Source of the DNA: Ekhidna lutea
GTDB lineage: Bacteria > Bacteroidota > Bacteroidia > Cytophagales > Cyclobacteriaceae
Direction of reading: 5' to 3'
Assembly: GCF_900188325.1 (NCBI RefSeq)
Contig: NZ_FZPD01000005.1
Location: 496,001-560,000, forward strand
DNA: 64,000 bases
Shown: positions 1 through 9,312 of the stretch, one piece after another
Position numbering within the stretch: position 1 is the stretch's first letter
How the letters are laid out: each line of letters starts with the position of its first letter
Notes under the pieces: model-generated
Told to the model about the DNA's origin: nothing
The model's database searches: none
Seen by the model: the letters and a program-made list of their open reading frames with translations, nothing else
Program-made: the position numbers and the translations under genes

Positions 1-24
1 GATGATGGTGCTCAGGATAACTAG
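1..24 (+). CDS. Possible C-terminal tail of a gene cut by the window edge
   Basis: The first 24 bases read in frame as DDGAQDN followed by TAG, with the next gene beginning two bases later. The tight spacing fits the end of an upstream gene in the same operon as the YceI protein, but eight codons cannot prove coding. Nothing can be said about its function. Confidence 0.3.
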   Translation, partial: DDGAQDN

Positions 25-26
25 AC

Positions 27-569
27 ATGATAAAAAAAATAGTATTTCTTATCTTCTTGTTCAGTTGTCTAGCTGGACTTAGTCAGAAATTTAAAAGTAG
101 TTCGTCACTTATAAGCTTTTATTCTGAGGCTACATTGGAGGATATCACAGCATCAAATAAGTCAGCAAGTAGCTTAATTGACCTCAACAATAAGGCGATT
201 GTAATAGTAGTTCCAATCAAATCATTTTCATTCAAGAAGAAATTAATGCAGGAGCATTTCAATGAGAATTACCTGGAATCTCACAAATATCCGAATGCTA
301 CATTCAAAGGAAAAATTGTTGAATGGGATGGTTCCGTAGGAGAAACCGAAGCTACTGCTGAAGGTACACTTGAAATACATGGAATCACTAAGGAGGTGTC
401 AATTGTCGGAGATATTAATTATCAGGGAGATAATATTCGTTTAAACACCACATTCCCAGTCCGTCTCGAGGACTTTAAAATAAAAATACCAAAAGCAGTT
501 TTTTATAATATTGCTGAGGTAGTGGAAGTAACGGCTACTTTTGATTACAAGCCATATGAAAAGAATTAG
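27..569 (+). CDS. YceI family exported protein
   Basis: A 180-residue protein with a signal peptide (about residues 1-19, hydrophobic core ending in a small-residue cleavage region) followed by a YceI-like lipocalin-fold domain. Seen features typical of YceI: the segment EHFNENYLESHKYPNATFKG, the GTLEIHGITKEV stretch, and a final short beta-strand pattern. Known YceI proteins are periplasmic and bind polyisoprenoid-type lipids; the ligand here is unknown. The downstream gene overlaps its 3' end by 14 bases, so the two are probably translated together. In Bacteroidota YceI and DUF5777 genes are often neighbours; that is family knowledge, not shown by this sequence. Confidence 0.85.
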   Translation: MIKKIVFLIFLFSCLAGLSQKFKSSSSLISFYSEATLEDITASNKSASSLIDLNNKAIVIVVPIKSFSFKKKLMQEHFNENYLESHKYPNATFKGKIVEWDGSVGETEATAEGTLEIHGITKEVSIVGDINYQGDNIRLNTTFPVRLEDFKIKIPKAVFYNIAEVVEVTATFDYKPYEKN

Positions 570-1413
570 CACATTCATTCTTACATTAATTGCACTCCAA
601 GCTTTTAGTCAGGATGAACTTTTGGAGATACTCGAGTCTGAGCAAGGAGATGATAAAGGATATGCAACCGCAACATTTAAAAGTACACGAGTAATCAATG
701 GACATTCAATAGAGACCAGGTCAAATGGGGTATTAGAATTTATTATTAGCCATCGGTTTGGTACACTTGATTCCGGATATGATGGTTTTTATGGGTTGGA
801 TTTTTCAACTATCCGATTGGGATTGGAGTATGGCTTGACTGATAACCTAAACATAGGACTAGGCCGTGCTTCCTTTGATAAGTCGGTTGACTTCTTTGCA
901 AAATACAGGATTGTACGTCAGTCTAACGATTTCCCTTTTACCGCTACTGCATTTGCCAGCATGGTACGTAAGACAGCTGATATTGTAGGGTTAGATGGTT
1001 TAGATAGAAATTACTACACTGCCCAAGTTCATTTAGGAAGAAAATTCAATTCAAACTTTAGCCTTCAGATTTCTCCAACACTCATCCAAAGGAATTTGGT
1101 GCCTACTAATGCCGATGACAACCTCTTAATAGCAATTGGAATAGGAAGCAGGTATAAGGTGTCTAATAGAATAGCGATTGTAACAGAATATTACCCTCAA
1201 CTTTCCAATAAATCAGACCAATTTCAAAATGCATTCGCTGTTGGAGTAGATATTGAAACTGGAGGACATGTTTTTCAGCTTCATTTCACAAATGCAGTGC
1301 AAATGAACGAGAAAGGTTTCATTGGCGAGACCACTGATGATTTTTGGGATGGTGAAATTCACTACGGGTTTAACATCACACGGGTATTTGATCTCAGACC
1401 TAATAGGCAGTAA
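556..1413 (+). CDS. DUF5777-like outer-membrane beta-barrel protein
   Basis: About 285 residues, starting at the ATG that gives a clean signal peptide (MKRISTFILTLIALQAFSQ); a TTG 15 bases upstream is in frame but would disrupt that signal. The mature part consists of alternating hydrophobic and polar strands with many aromatic and glycine positions, as in outer-membrane barrels, and resembles the Bacteroidota DUF5777 family (for example GLDFSTIRLGLEYGLTDNLN). It overlaps the YceI gene by 14 bases, which implies translational coupling. Function is unknown; a role tied to the YceI partner is inference. Confidence 0.7.
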   Translation: MKRISTFILTLIALQAFSQDELLEILESEQGDDKGYATATFKSTRVINGHSIETRSNGVLEFIISHRFGTLDSGYDGFYGLDFSTIRLGLEYGLTDNLNIGLGRASFDKSVDFFAKYRIVRQSNDFPFTATAFASMVRKTADIVGLDGLDRNYYTAQVHLGRKFNSNFSLQISPTLIQRNLVPTNADDNLLIAIGIGSRYKVSNRIAIVTEYYPQLSNKSDQFQNAFAVGVDIETGGHVFQLHFTNAVQMNEKGFIGETTDDFWDGEIHYGFNITRVFDLRPNRQ

Positions 1414-1520
1414 TATTTCTACCTTCACATTGGCTTATTATTTTGTAGTCTATCAAAAAGATTAAATTGATCTAAAATAGGTTTATTTAGTCTCGTCATT
1501 GTTGTAGGTATATCAGGTGT

Positions 1521-2375
1521 ATGAAACAGGTACTATTTTTCCTTATTCTTTTTCTGGCCTTTCACATCGCCATATCCCAGGATACCGTGGTGACGACAAA
1601 AGGTGATACGATTGATTGCAAGATCACAAGAGTAACAGATGAGTTTATCCATTTTTCAGTTTTTGATAAGAGTGGAATACTGCTCATGAGATCCAGGATT
1701 CCTTTGGTAAATGTTCAACATTATGAGCAAAGCACTGAAGAACAAAAGGAGGAGCCGAGTCCACCTGTGATACCTGTAGAAGACAGAATAATATTGGATG
1801 AGTTTGAGCCATCCTTAATTAGGTTATCATTAAATACAGGCTATACCCATCAGTTTGAAGGTTATGACTATTGGCCTGATGCATACAAAAATCAGCTGCA
1901 ATCGTTATGGTATTTAGGAAGTGATGTACACTATTTCCCATCTGAGACCCTTGGGGTGGGACTTAAGTACAACTTTATCTTTACAAATGCTGAAGGAGAT
2001 TTTGACCCCCAGATATATAATATCTCAACCATTCGGGATGAGAGAGTAAGGTTTTCTTACGCAGCTGTATCGCTGATGTATAGAAATTTTCTTTATGATG
2101 ATCAGGTTGTACAGTATTTCATTTCGGGTGGGGTAGTAACATATAAAACAGACGGTAAAGTTGATGGTTTCCCTTTCTATCAGGAGGGTGACACCTTTGG
2201 ACTTGGGCTAGGCGTAAGCTACGACTTTATTTTGGTTGAAAGTTTTGGGATAGGTGTTGGAGCTGAAGTCAACATAGCCAGGCTAACTGAATTTGACAAC
2301 AATGGAACAATAGTGCCTGCAGATTTTGGTTTAAACAGAATTGATTTAACAGTAGGTCTTAGATTTTTCAAGTAA
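1521..2375 (+). CDS. Outer-membrane beta-barrel protein of unknown function
   Basis: A 284-residue exported protein. Residues 1-19 form a signal peptide. Residues about 20-65 form a small domain seen in many Bacteroidota envelope proteins (TTKGDTIDCKITRVTDEFIHF), followed by a proline- and glutamate-rich linker (EEQKEEPSPPVIPVED) and then a C-terminal barrel of about 190 residues with repeated aromatic/glycine strands ending in FFK. It is convergent with the TonB receptor gene, one base apart. No specific substrate or role can be assigned. Confidence 0.7.
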   Translation: MKQVLFFLILFLAFHIAISQDTVVTTKGDTIDCKITRVTDEFIHFSVFDKSGILLMRSRIPLVNVQHYEQSTEEQKEEPSPPVIPVEDRIILDEFEPSLIRLSLNTGYTHQFEGYDYWPDAYKNQLQSLWYLGSDVHYFPSETLGVGLKYNFIFTNAEGDFDPQIYNISTIRDERVRFSYAAVSLMYRNFLYDDQVVQYFISGGVVTYKTDGKVDGFPFYQEGDTFGLGLGVSYDFILVESFGIGVGAEVNIARLTEFDNNGTIVPADFGLNRIDLTVGLRFFK

Positions 2376-2376
2376 T

Positions 2377-4773
2377 CTAAATGTTCGCTCTCACCGCCAG
2401 GATAAAATTTCTTCCCGGCGCACTGATTCCAGAAGAATACGGACGGTAGTGTTTATCCAGAATGTTTTCTATACCTCCATTTATTTTAAAGTGTTCATTG
2501 ATCTGATAGCTGGATTTCAGATTTAATGTATACCATCCCGGGCTGCCATTGGCAGTATATAAATAAGGTTTACGATCTATTTCTGCGCTAGGAATTTCAT
2601 CTCTATCCCGGTCGCTATTGTATTCAATATAAAATTCTGATCTGAACTTTTTGTCCTGATGAGTTACCGATACTTTGCCAAACACAGGTGTGGTGTGCCT
2701 TAATGGTTCTTCATTAGTAATGTCCTTTCCTCCAGTGTAGCTTATGGTCTTTGAGAGTGCCCAATTGTCAGCTATTTCTGCTCGATACATCATGCTACCT
2801 CCATAGATTTCAGCATCTCCGGTATTCACTTTAGCAAATACATCCAAGGTTTCTCCATTGATGTTTGCAGTACTACTTCCATTTAAAGTAAACGGCCCGT
2901 CTACAATGGCATCAAACAAGCGACTGTGAAAAGCCACTATTTTGAATAGTGATCTGTCTGTTTTCCTTTGATAGGCTATCTCATAGCTTAACGAGTATTC
3001 AGGTTTTAAATCCGGATTAGGTACCACCAGGCTGTTACCTATATCAAAGACTTTTCCAACATCATCCACATTTGGTGAACGGAATCCTGATGAAATATTG
3101 TAGCTAATCTTACTTTCTTCATTCAAATTGATAGCAAGCCCAAGAGATCCGTTAAAAGCCGAGTTCTGTAGGTCTATTTCTGAAGCGTTATTTGAAAAAG
3201 CCTCCGCCTCTGTTGTCTTAGCTTTTAAACGAATTGTATTGAAACGCAATCCGCTATTGAATGTAACCTGATCAGTTAGTTCATTTACAAAACTTGCATA
3301 TGCAGCAAGTGAAGTGAAATCACTTCCTCCGTCCGGATATCGGCTGCTCGTTGATGTGATTTCTCCTGACTCAATATTCCTTCTAAATGCATCGGAAGAA
3401 ATATCGTTGTGATAGAAATCTATACCATAGTAGAGATTTGATGCACTAAATTCTTTGTCAAAATCAAACGATAGTGAATACATATCCACTTGTTCGGTTC
3501 TAACCCTTAGTTGGTTATCACCAAACCTTCTGTCATTTCTACTTTCCTCAAAATCCTGATAGGCCAGTGTTACTTTACCTTGATCAAACAACGCGTTACG
3601 CTTGTAAAAATTGAGTTTGAGGTTGTGCATTTGCCATTTCTGTGGTCCATAGTACCACTCTGCTGCAGCCAATGAATCAGAACCAGGTCGGATGGTTTCT
3701 GTCAGATTATCATACCGAGGTATATCAGATGTGGTGCTATAATAGAATCCGTAGCTTATATCTGCATTCTTACTGATTCGGTACTTAGTTTTTGAAATAG
3801 TATTAAACAGATCGTACCCAGAAAACTTCTGCACATTGATATCAGAGTTCCTAACCAATTGATCTTCACCGTTTATTCTTTGAGCATAGAACGTCCGTTC
3901 AAACTCTCCTTCATAGCCACCAGTTCGTTTACCACCGGCTCTCAAATCGCCGAATGCTGTGAATGAAGACGAATGAAAAAAGGTAAATTTTTCTTTTGCT
4001 ACAGACACATCTAAATGTCCGGTTCGCTCATTTGCTGCAGTACTGTATCGTGCCATTGCATTGGCACTAACGTCAGCGATGTGATCTGAAGACCACTTTG
4101 GATCGATGGTATGGAAGTCCATGACACCACCCAAAGCATCACTTCCATAGATGACTGATCCAGGGCCGAAAATCACCTCTGAGCTTGCAAGCGCATTTGG
4201 GTCAATATTTATTACGTTTTGAAGGTTTCCACTTCTGAATATCGCATTATTCATGCGTACGCCATCTACGACAAGGAGTACTGAGTTGGCAGCAAAACCT
4301 CGGATTTTAGGCGAACCACCTCCGAGCTGACTTTTTTGAACATAAACCTGCCCTGAACCAGCTAGTAAATCAGCCGAAGTTTGAGGGTTTTGAAACTCAA
4401 CCGTCTTTCTGTTAACCGTCATAATTTGCTGGGAGACACTTTCTTCATTTTGCTCCCATTTGTTGGCAGAGATTACCACCTCATTAAAAGACATGATCTT
4501 TTCTTCCAGCGCGATTTTGAGGTCATTTCCAAGATAGGCAACTGACTGTTGATGGAAGGAGGGATGCTGAAAAAAGACCAACCCTTTCGGAAATTCAGAA
4601 ATATCTGCAATTCCTTTTTCATTTGTATAGGCAACATCCTCTTTATTTTCATGATAGATAAAGACATCTACAATGGGTTTTCTGGATGCTTCATCTACGA
4701 TCAATGCGTTTTGTGAAAAAGAAAATAAGGTAGTAATGAAAAGAAGAACAGAGATTTTGAGTTTAAGTCTCAT
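2377..4773 (-). CDS. TonB-dependent receptor with N-terminal CarboxypepD_reg-like domain
   Basis: A 798-residue outer-membrane active-transport receptor. Order seen: signal peptide (1-20); a short regulatory-like beta-domain (about 21-90); a plug with the pattern IRGFAANSVLLVVDGVRMNN and the segment GPGSVIYGSDALGGVMDF (about 145-220); a long barrel ending GRNFILAVRANI. The plug wording is close to that of receptors for haem or haem-carrying proteins, so haem or another iron compound is a plausible ligand, but this is inference. No TonB, ExbBD or iron regulator lies nearby. A short hydrolase gene begins divergently 63 bases away. Confidence 0.88.
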   Translation of the reverse strand: MRLKLKISVLLFITTLFSFSQNALIVDEASRKPIVDVFIYHENKEDVAYTNEKGIADISEFPKGLVFFQHPSFHQQSVAYLGNDLKIALEEKIMSFNEVVISANKWEQNEESVSQQIMTVNRKTVEFQNPQTSADLLAGSGQVYVQKSQLGGGSPKIRGFAANSVLLVVDGVRMNNAIFRSGNLQNVINIDPNALASSEVIFGPGSVIYGSDALGGVMDFHTIDPKWSSDHIADVSANAMARYSTAANERTGHLDVSVAKEKFTFFHSSSFTAFGDLRAGGKRTGGYEGEFERTFYAQRINGEDQLVRNSDINVQKFSGYDLFNTISKTKYRISKNADISYGFYYSTTSDIPRYDNLTETIRPGSDSLAAAEWYYGPQKWQMHNLKLNFYKRNALFDQGKVTLAYQDFEESRNDRRFGDNQLRVRTEQVDMYSLSFDFDKEFSASNLYYGIDFYHNDISSDAFRRNIESGEITSTSSRYPDGGSDFTSLAAYASFVNELTDQVTFNSGLRFNTIRLKAKTTEAEAFSNNASEIDLQNSAFNGSLGLAINLNEESKISYNISSGFRSPNVDDVGKVFDIGNSLVVPNPDLKPEYSLSYEIAYQRKTDRSLFKIVAFHSRLFDAIVDGPFTLNGSSTANINGETLDVFAKVNTGDAEIYGGSMMYRAEIADNWALSKTISYTGGKDITNEEPLRHTTPVFGKVSVTHQDKKFRSEFYIEYNSDRDRDEIPSAEIDRKPYLYTANGSPGWYTLNLKSSYQINEHFKINGGIENILDKHYRPYSSGISAPGRNFILAVRANI

Positions 4774-4836
4774 TCAGTCGTTAATTTCGATTTTGATGTT
4801 TTTAAGTCCTTTTGTAGAGCAAAAATTGCGCCGTTC

Positions 4837-5820
4837 ATGCCTATTTTAAAATCTAATTACCATAAGAGGCCGTGGTACTTTTTTAACGGTCACTTTGAAA
4901 CGATTTTACCTTCGCTTTTTTATGAAGTTGATGGTGTCAAGTATTCGCGTGAGCGTTTGGAGCTGCAAGATGGTGATTTTCTTGATATTGACTGGGTCAA
5001 GGGTAACAATAATCGGCTGATTATACTCAGCCATGGATTGGAAGGAAATTCAGAAAGACATTATATAAAACGCCCCGCAAAGCTTTTTTCAAACAAAGAC
5101 TGGGACATCCTGGCATGGAACAACAGGAGCTGTAGTGGTGAGATGAATCGACTGCCCCGATTTTACCATCATGGAGCTACGGAAGACATTGCAGCTGTAA
5201 TCGATAGAGGACTAGAAGAAGGCTATAAGGAGGTGGTATTAATTGGTTACTCCATGGGCGGTGGTATGCAACAGAAGTATTTGGGCGAACGATTGCCTGA
5301 TGAACGTATAAAAGGTGCAATCTCTTTTTCTGTGCCTTGTAACGTACAAGACAGTGCCAATATGCTTCGAAAAGGTGCCGCTAGAATATACGAGAATCGA
5401 TTCGTTAGCAAATTGAAAAAGAAGATTTTAGCAAAGGCTGAAATTGTTGAAATGGATGTTGATGGCATCAAAGATGTAAAGAACTTCAGGCAGCTGGATG
5501 AACGGTTTACACTAAAAGTTCATCGGGAGTATTCTAGTGCTGACGATTTCTACTCAAAAATCACGAGTGATCAGTTTTTACCAGACATTAAAATCCCTTT
5601 GCTGATTGTCAACGCCATCAACGACCCGATGTTGGGCGAAAAATGCTATCCGATAGAACTCGCTGAGAAAAGTGAAAATATCTATCTTGAGATGCCTGAA
5701 AAAGGCGGGCATGTGGGTTTTACGATCCCAAATAGTGAATGGAGCTATATGGAATATGCTGCGGATAGGTTTATTGAGGAAGTTATTCTTTCTCCACAAA
5801 CTTCAATGCAGCCCCGTTGA
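4837..5820 (+). CDS. YheT-type alpha/beta hydrolase
   Basis: 327 residues of alpha/beta hydrolase fold, cytoplasmic (no signal peptide). Visible catalytic triad: nucleophile Ser138 in GYSMGGG, Asp263 in NAINDPML and His292 in GGHVGF. The N-terminal segment [18 protein letters not shown] and the SHGLEG oxyanion region are typical of the YheT/EMB8 branch of esterase-like proteins. Substrate unknown. Its last 38 bases overlap the convergent msrB gene, so both coding ends constrain the same DNA. Confidence 0.85.
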   Translation: MPILKSNYHKRPWYFFNGHFETILPSLFYEVDGVKYSRERLELQDGDFLDIDWVKGNNNRLIILSHGLEGNSERHYIKRPAKLFSNKDWDILAWNNRSCSGEMNRLPRFYHHGATEDIAAVIDRGLEEGYKEVVLIGYSMGGGMQQKYLGERLPDERIKGAISFSVPCNVQDSANMLRKGAARIYENRFVSKLKKKILAKAEIVEMDVDGIKDVKNFRQLDERFTLKVHREYSSADDFYSKITSDQFLPDIKIPLLIVNAINDPMLGEKCYPIELAEKSENIYLEMPEKGGHVGFTIPNSEWSYMEYAADRFIEEVILSPQTSMQPR

Positions 5821-6271
5821 TGCAATACCGCATACCTGTAGGTTTAGGGCCATCAGGGAATACATGGCCAAGATGCCCGTCGCATCGGGCGCATAATACT
5901 TCGGTACGCACCATACCAAAGGAAAGATCGTCTTCTTCGGCCACATTCACTTTATTGATTGGTTCATAGAACGATGGCCATCCGGTACCGGATTTAAACT
6001 TGGTGGAGGATTCGAAAAGTGGCAGCTTACATGCAGCGCATATAAACAGGCCATCCTCCTTAATGTTGTTTAAAGGGCTGGTGAAGGCACGCTCAGTTCC
6101 TTTTTCGCGTAAGACATAGTATTCTAACTCTGTTAGCTCTTTTTTCCATTCGGATTCTTGTTTCTGGATTTTTTCAGCTGCAGGAAATGTTGATTTGGTT
6201 CCATCTTTTGCTTGTTGGGCACAAGAGGTGCCTGAGAATAAGATTGCACAGAGTACGATTAGATTTTTCAT
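5783..6271 (-). CDS. msrB: Peptide-methionine (R)-S-oxide reductase MsrB, exported lipoprotein form
   Basis: Reduces methionine-R-sulfoxide in proteins. Seen: a lipoprotein signal (cleavage before Cys17, FSGTSC), then the SelR/MsrB domain from about residue 38, with two CxxC zinc pairs (CAAC and CARC), the [11 protein letters not shown] segment, [11 protein letters not shown], and the catalytic Cys150 in RYCINGAAL. The lipid anchor implies repair of envelope proteins, in contrast to the second MsrB in this window, which lacks a signal peptide. It overlaps the convergent hydrolase gene by 38 bases. Confidence 0.93.
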   Translation of the reverse strand: MKNLIVLCAILFSGTSCAQQAKDGTKSTFPAAEKIQKQESEWKKELTELEYYVLREKGTERAFTSPLNNIKEDGLFICAACKLPLFESSTKFKSGTGWPSFYEPINKVNVAEEDDLSFGMVRTEVLCARCDGHLGHVFPDGPKPTGMRYCINGAALKFVEKE

Positions 6272-6341
6272 GTGTAATAAACGACATGAATATGCAATTT
6301 AGTTTCCCTTTTAGATTGCATGTGTCATTGAACCGACTAAG

Positions 6342-6860
6342 TTATGCTTGCAGTGTACGATATTCTTCAGAAGCTTCTTTGAGATAGGCAGCTAATTCAG
6401 CGGATGAACCTTTAATCTCTTCGATGATTTGCTTAGAGGATGTATCTTCTGGTTTGCAATTTAAATTGTCTGTTAGTGAGATAATATTGTCAAGCTTGTT
6501 TGATATACTATGAGTGAAATCAAAAAGAATTTTATTTAAGATTTGTTTTTGATTTATTCTTATTGTGTTGTCTTCAAAGCAGCCCTTGAAAAAAACGCTC
6601 CCATCTTCATTCTCACTAGAAATCGCTTTACAAGAAACATATCTAACTGATCGACTTCCGGTTAGGCGAAAATCAATGTTTAAAACCTCATTTTTCGTAG
6701 ATCTCAAATGATTTTTAACATCGTCTATATCATCAGAGTGAATGTAGTTAAAAAATGGTTTTGCGTCATTTTTGAGAATCTCTTCTGTCAGTGTTGGATG
6801 TAGTCGTTCAGGCTTATCTATGAAATCAAATGAATAATTATTCAATCCACGAAATTTCAA
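6342..6860 (-). CDS. PAS-domain protein with degenerate histidine-kinase dimerisation helix
   Basis: 172 residues with no signal or membrane segment. The first about 100 residues look like a PAS_3-type sensor fold (FNYIHSDDIDDVKNHL matches the usual IHPDD motif; later VRYVSCKAI and FFKGCFEDNT). Residues about 108-165 form helices with DFTHSISNKLDNIISLTDNL, which resembles the H-box helix of sensor kinases, His included, but no ATPase domain follows. It may be a phosphotransfer-type or dimerisation protein, or a truncated kinase. The start chosen is the only good ATG. A GAF protein is encoded just upstream on the same strand. Confidence 0.6.
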   Translation of the reverse strand: MKFRGLNNYSFDFIDKPERLHPTLTEEILKNDAKPFFNYIHSDDIDDVKNHLRSTKNEVLNIDFRLTGSRSVRYVSCKAISSENEDGSVFFKGCFEDNTIRINQKQILNKILFDFTHSISNKLDNIISLTDNLNCKPEDTSSKQIIEEIKGSSAELAAYLKEASEEYRTLQA

Positions 6861-6938
6861 TTGAAAAGGAATTAACTGTGAATGATCAGTGATGTGATCA
6901 AAATGGGAGCCAAGCTGTGTTAAAATCGATTGCTGTTG

Positions 6939-7418
6939 TTAAATTAATTTTCTCGTCTCCAGAAATCTCATGACTTTTTCTGCCAAAATTGACAAGGATT
7001 TTTTTTGCTTGCTTGTTGGTTGGTGGGGTTTGGTATCCAGTACACACAAGGTTCCTAACACATTTCCATTCACGGTTTTCAATGGTGCGCCTGCATAAAA
7101 AGCAATGTTTTCTTTGCCCATAACCAAAGGATTATCCTTAAAGAGGGGATCATTTTTTGCATCATCCACAATAAATAGCTCATTTGGTTTATTTAGCGTA
7201 TGTCGGCAAAATGAGTCTTCCCGACGAGTTTCATGAAAATCAAAACCTTTGCAAGACTTAAACCATTGTCGTTTTTTATCAATGAATGTAACCAGTGAAA
7301 TGGGTGTTTCATAAATAGTAGACGCGAGAAATGTAATTTCATCCAGTTCCTTTTCAGGTTGAGTGTCAAGTATTTGATAACTCAAAAGTTCTGATAAGCG
7401 ATCGTTTTCTTTTATCAT
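6939..7418 (-). CDS. GAF domain protein
   Basis: About 159 residues forming one GAF domain and nothing else. Motifs: RLSELLSYQILDTQPEKELDE at the front, TPISLVTFIDKKRQWFKSC, DSFCRHTL, FYAGAPLKT and GTLCVLDTKPHQPT, the wording seen in many free-standing or kinase-attached GAF sensors. The start at MIKENDRL is preferred because family members begin there; an ATG ten codons earlier is possible. It lies upstream of the PAS/dimerisation-helix gene on the same strand, so together they could form a split sensory pair (inference). Confidence 0.75.
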   Translation of the reverse strand: MIKENDRLSELLSYQILDTQPEKELDEITFLASTIYETPISLVTFIDKKRQWFKSCKGFDFHETRREDSFCRHTLNKPNELFIVDDAKNDPLFKDNPLVMGKENIAFYAGAPLKTVNGNVLGTLCVLDTKPHQPTSKQKKSLSILAEKVMRFLETRKLI

Positions 7419-7519
7419 TAGGTGATTATTAGGTATGAAGCAAATCAAAGAATCCTTTTGTTAAGAGTCAAAATAATTCGATCAGACACACTTTATTTCA
7501 AACCAAATCATCCCTCTTC

Positions 7520-8041
7520 TTACTTTAAAATACTCATGTATTCGGTCCAAGGACCTACTTCAACAGTGTATTGTTTAGCCATAACCCTGGAAATCTGAGC
7601 TACGTGTCCCAAATCATGTACGACCCATCCGGAAAGTAGATTTCTAAGTGTTACCGGTCCTAAACCTGGGTGCATTCCTGTTTTATTTAGATCATTCTCA
7701 GAGATACTTAGTGACTGTAATTCTTTTAGATTAGCTACTCTAAGTCGTTCGAACTCATCCAGCAACTCATTGATGGTTTTGCCCTTGCTTTTCTCAAATT
7801 GAGCAAACCGATCGAATGGATCAAAAGGCCTGGATTCACCGTGCTCTAAAATGGTTTTTGTTCTTGCAATCCAGTCGGTTTGTTCCCCATGGATCAGATG
7901 TCCTACCACATCAAACGGACTCCAGGTTTCCGCGCCTTCATTGGGAGTAGTCCAGTCTTCAGGCAGGTCTTTTAGAATTTCTTGAAGTACACTTGGCGTA
8001 CGCTCCAGAATAAGGATAGATTTTTTAAGGTTGAATTGCAT
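7520..8041 (-). CDS. DinB-like protein
   Basis: 173 residues of the DinB/YfiT four-helix bundle family. Visible are the metal-ligand type histidines: the first in the GHLIHGEQTDW helix and a second group in WVVHDLGHVAQISRVM. Such proteins are small cytosolic metal-binding proteins, some of them thiol-dependent transferases; the substrate here is unknown. A structured 180-base gap with two palindromes separates it from the upstream DUF2306 gene. Confidence 0.8.
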   Translation of the reverse strand: MQFNLKKSILILERTPSVLQEILKDLPEDWTTPNEGAETWSPFDVVGHLIHGEQTDWIARTKTILEHGESRPFDPFDRFAQFEKSKGKTINELLDEFERLRVANLKELQSLSISENDLNKTGMHPGLGPVTLRNLLSGWVVHDLGHVAQISRVMAKQYTVEVGPWTEYMSILK

Positions 8042-8150
8042 ACTTAAAGATATACAGGGTCTTTTACTTCCCGATATTCCCTTGCGATCAACGGGAAGAT
8101 AGACTTGGGATCTTAGTTTCTTGAAATTTCCAGAGACTCATAGGTCTACC

Positions 8151-8203
8151 TATCCTCCTCAAGGAGGATAACAGGTTGATTTAAGGGACGAATTTGTAGT
8201 CCC
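8151..8203. repeat. Two adjacent short palindromes in the DUF2306-DinB gap
   Basis: A perfect 9-bp stem (TATCCTCCT, 2-nt loop, AGGAGGATA) is followed after 14 bases by GGGAC-N9-GTCCC. They lie downstream of the DUF2306 gene on its strand and could stop or slow its transcript, although no run of T follows. They also have the look of REP-like intergenic repeats. Confidence 0.4.
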
Positions 8204-8221
8204 GAATAGCTTGGGGCGGGA

Positions 8222-8857
8222 TTAACTTTTCCTCAGACTCATAATCACCTCTGCAACTAACAGTGGAACTGACCATGATGCCCATAACAATGTAGATCCG
8301 GCTATATCAACTCCAAAGTAGGTGTCAAATGGGATGTCATTTAAAATGCGAAATGTGATGAAACCAAAGGTTACAATATAACTTCTGATCATCCATACCT
8401 GATGTTGTTGAATCTTTTTCTTTCGGATGGAAATGTATGCCATAGCTGTAGTCACAATCCAGGCAATACCTAATCCCTGTAGACCTAAAGTCCAATTGAC
8501 GTTTAAGGCAAACCCACTTGTCCATGCCAGATAAGAAGAAGAAATAAATCCGATCACAATGGCTATAACATAAATCCGACCCAGTAGCCGATGCAGCTGC
8601 AGGTACTTATTTCTAAAGGCTTTCCAAAACTGAAAAGGGCCAACAACGGTTGCAATGAGCCCTCCGGAAATATGGCCGATCAGTGACCATTTATAGTTCC
8701 ACCATCTGCCCATCGCGCTTTCATTAAAACCAAAATAGGGCAGAACATCTTTAAAGATAAAAGTGACAGCCGTGAAAATGATGAGGACCCAGCATAGACG
8801 CATAACAGCATCTGAGGCATTCTTTGGCCTGGAAAATAAGGTTAGGATAAGTTTCAT
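8222..8857 (-). CDS. DUF2306 family membrane protein
   Basis: About 211 residues with six or so membrane-spanning segments, for example LCWVLIIFTAVTFIF, LIGHISGGLIATVVGPFQFW and LLGRIYVIAIVIGFISSSYL. The GHISGGLIATVVGPFQFW...LHRLLGRIYV block is the signature of DUF2306, a family with conserved histidines of unknown role, possibly haem-related. An in-frame ATG 13 codons upstream would add a basic, hydrophilic leader; the internal ATG was chosen. Function not known. Confidence 0.75.
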   Translation of the reverse strand: MKLILTLFSRPKNASDAVMRLCWVLIIFTAVTFIFKDVLPYFGFNESAMGRWWNYKWSLIGHISGGLIATVVGPFQFWKAFRNKYLQLHRLLGRIYVIAIVIGFISSSYLAWTSGFALNVNWTLGLQGLGIAWIVTTAMAYISIRKKKIQQHQVWMIRSYIVTFGFITFRILNDIPFDTYFGVDIAGSTLLWASWSVPLLVAEVIMSLRKS

Positions 8858-8914
8858 AAAAGGCGGTGATAGGGATTTTTTGATAAAAATAGTCACTTTC
8901 CCATTAAGAAAACC

Positions 8915-9312
8915 AACTTATTAAAATCACATTGGATCGATTTATTCGTAAGGTCCGAATACGCTGAAGTCCTTATATATAACTAAAGCATTGCCAGAAG
9001 AAAAAAAGGATGGGAGGTTTAGCATGGTGTCTGATGCCAAGTCATATTCACTTGATCATAGGGACCATTGATAAGCCAATGCAGGATATTTTAAGTGACT
9101 TGAAAAAGTTATACATCTAGAATGCTGAAAGAAACAATCCAAACAAATCCAATAGAATTGAATAATAATGAATGCTTGATCAGCGATTGGATTACTTACA
9201 TATGAATCCAGTGGTTTCAGGGTTTGTCAGTGAACCTACACATTGGAACTGGAGTAATGTAATTGATTATTCTGGTGGTAAAGGGTTGCTTGATGTTCTA
9301 ATCATTGAATAG
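8915..9312 (+). pseudogene. Decayed REP-associated tyrosine transposase (RAYT, Y1_Tnp/IS200-like)
   Basis: Pieces of one transposase can be read on the plus strand across frameshifts and stops. In order: HWIDLFVRSEYAEVLIYN, then LKHCQ, then LAWCLMPSHIHLIIGT with the HUH metal-binding motif His-Ile-His, then MQDILSDLKKLYI ending at TAG, then NPIELNNNE in another frame, then MLDQRLDYLHMNPV continuing through GGKGLLDVLIIE to TAG. This is the family order, but the middle section, which normally carries the catalytic tyrosine, is deleted and at least two frameshifts and several stops are present. The element is therefore dead. Confidence 0.8.

Noticed and set aside
6342-6860. Full histidine kinase
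   Set aside because: No HATPase motifs follow the dimerisation-like helix in any frame downstream.
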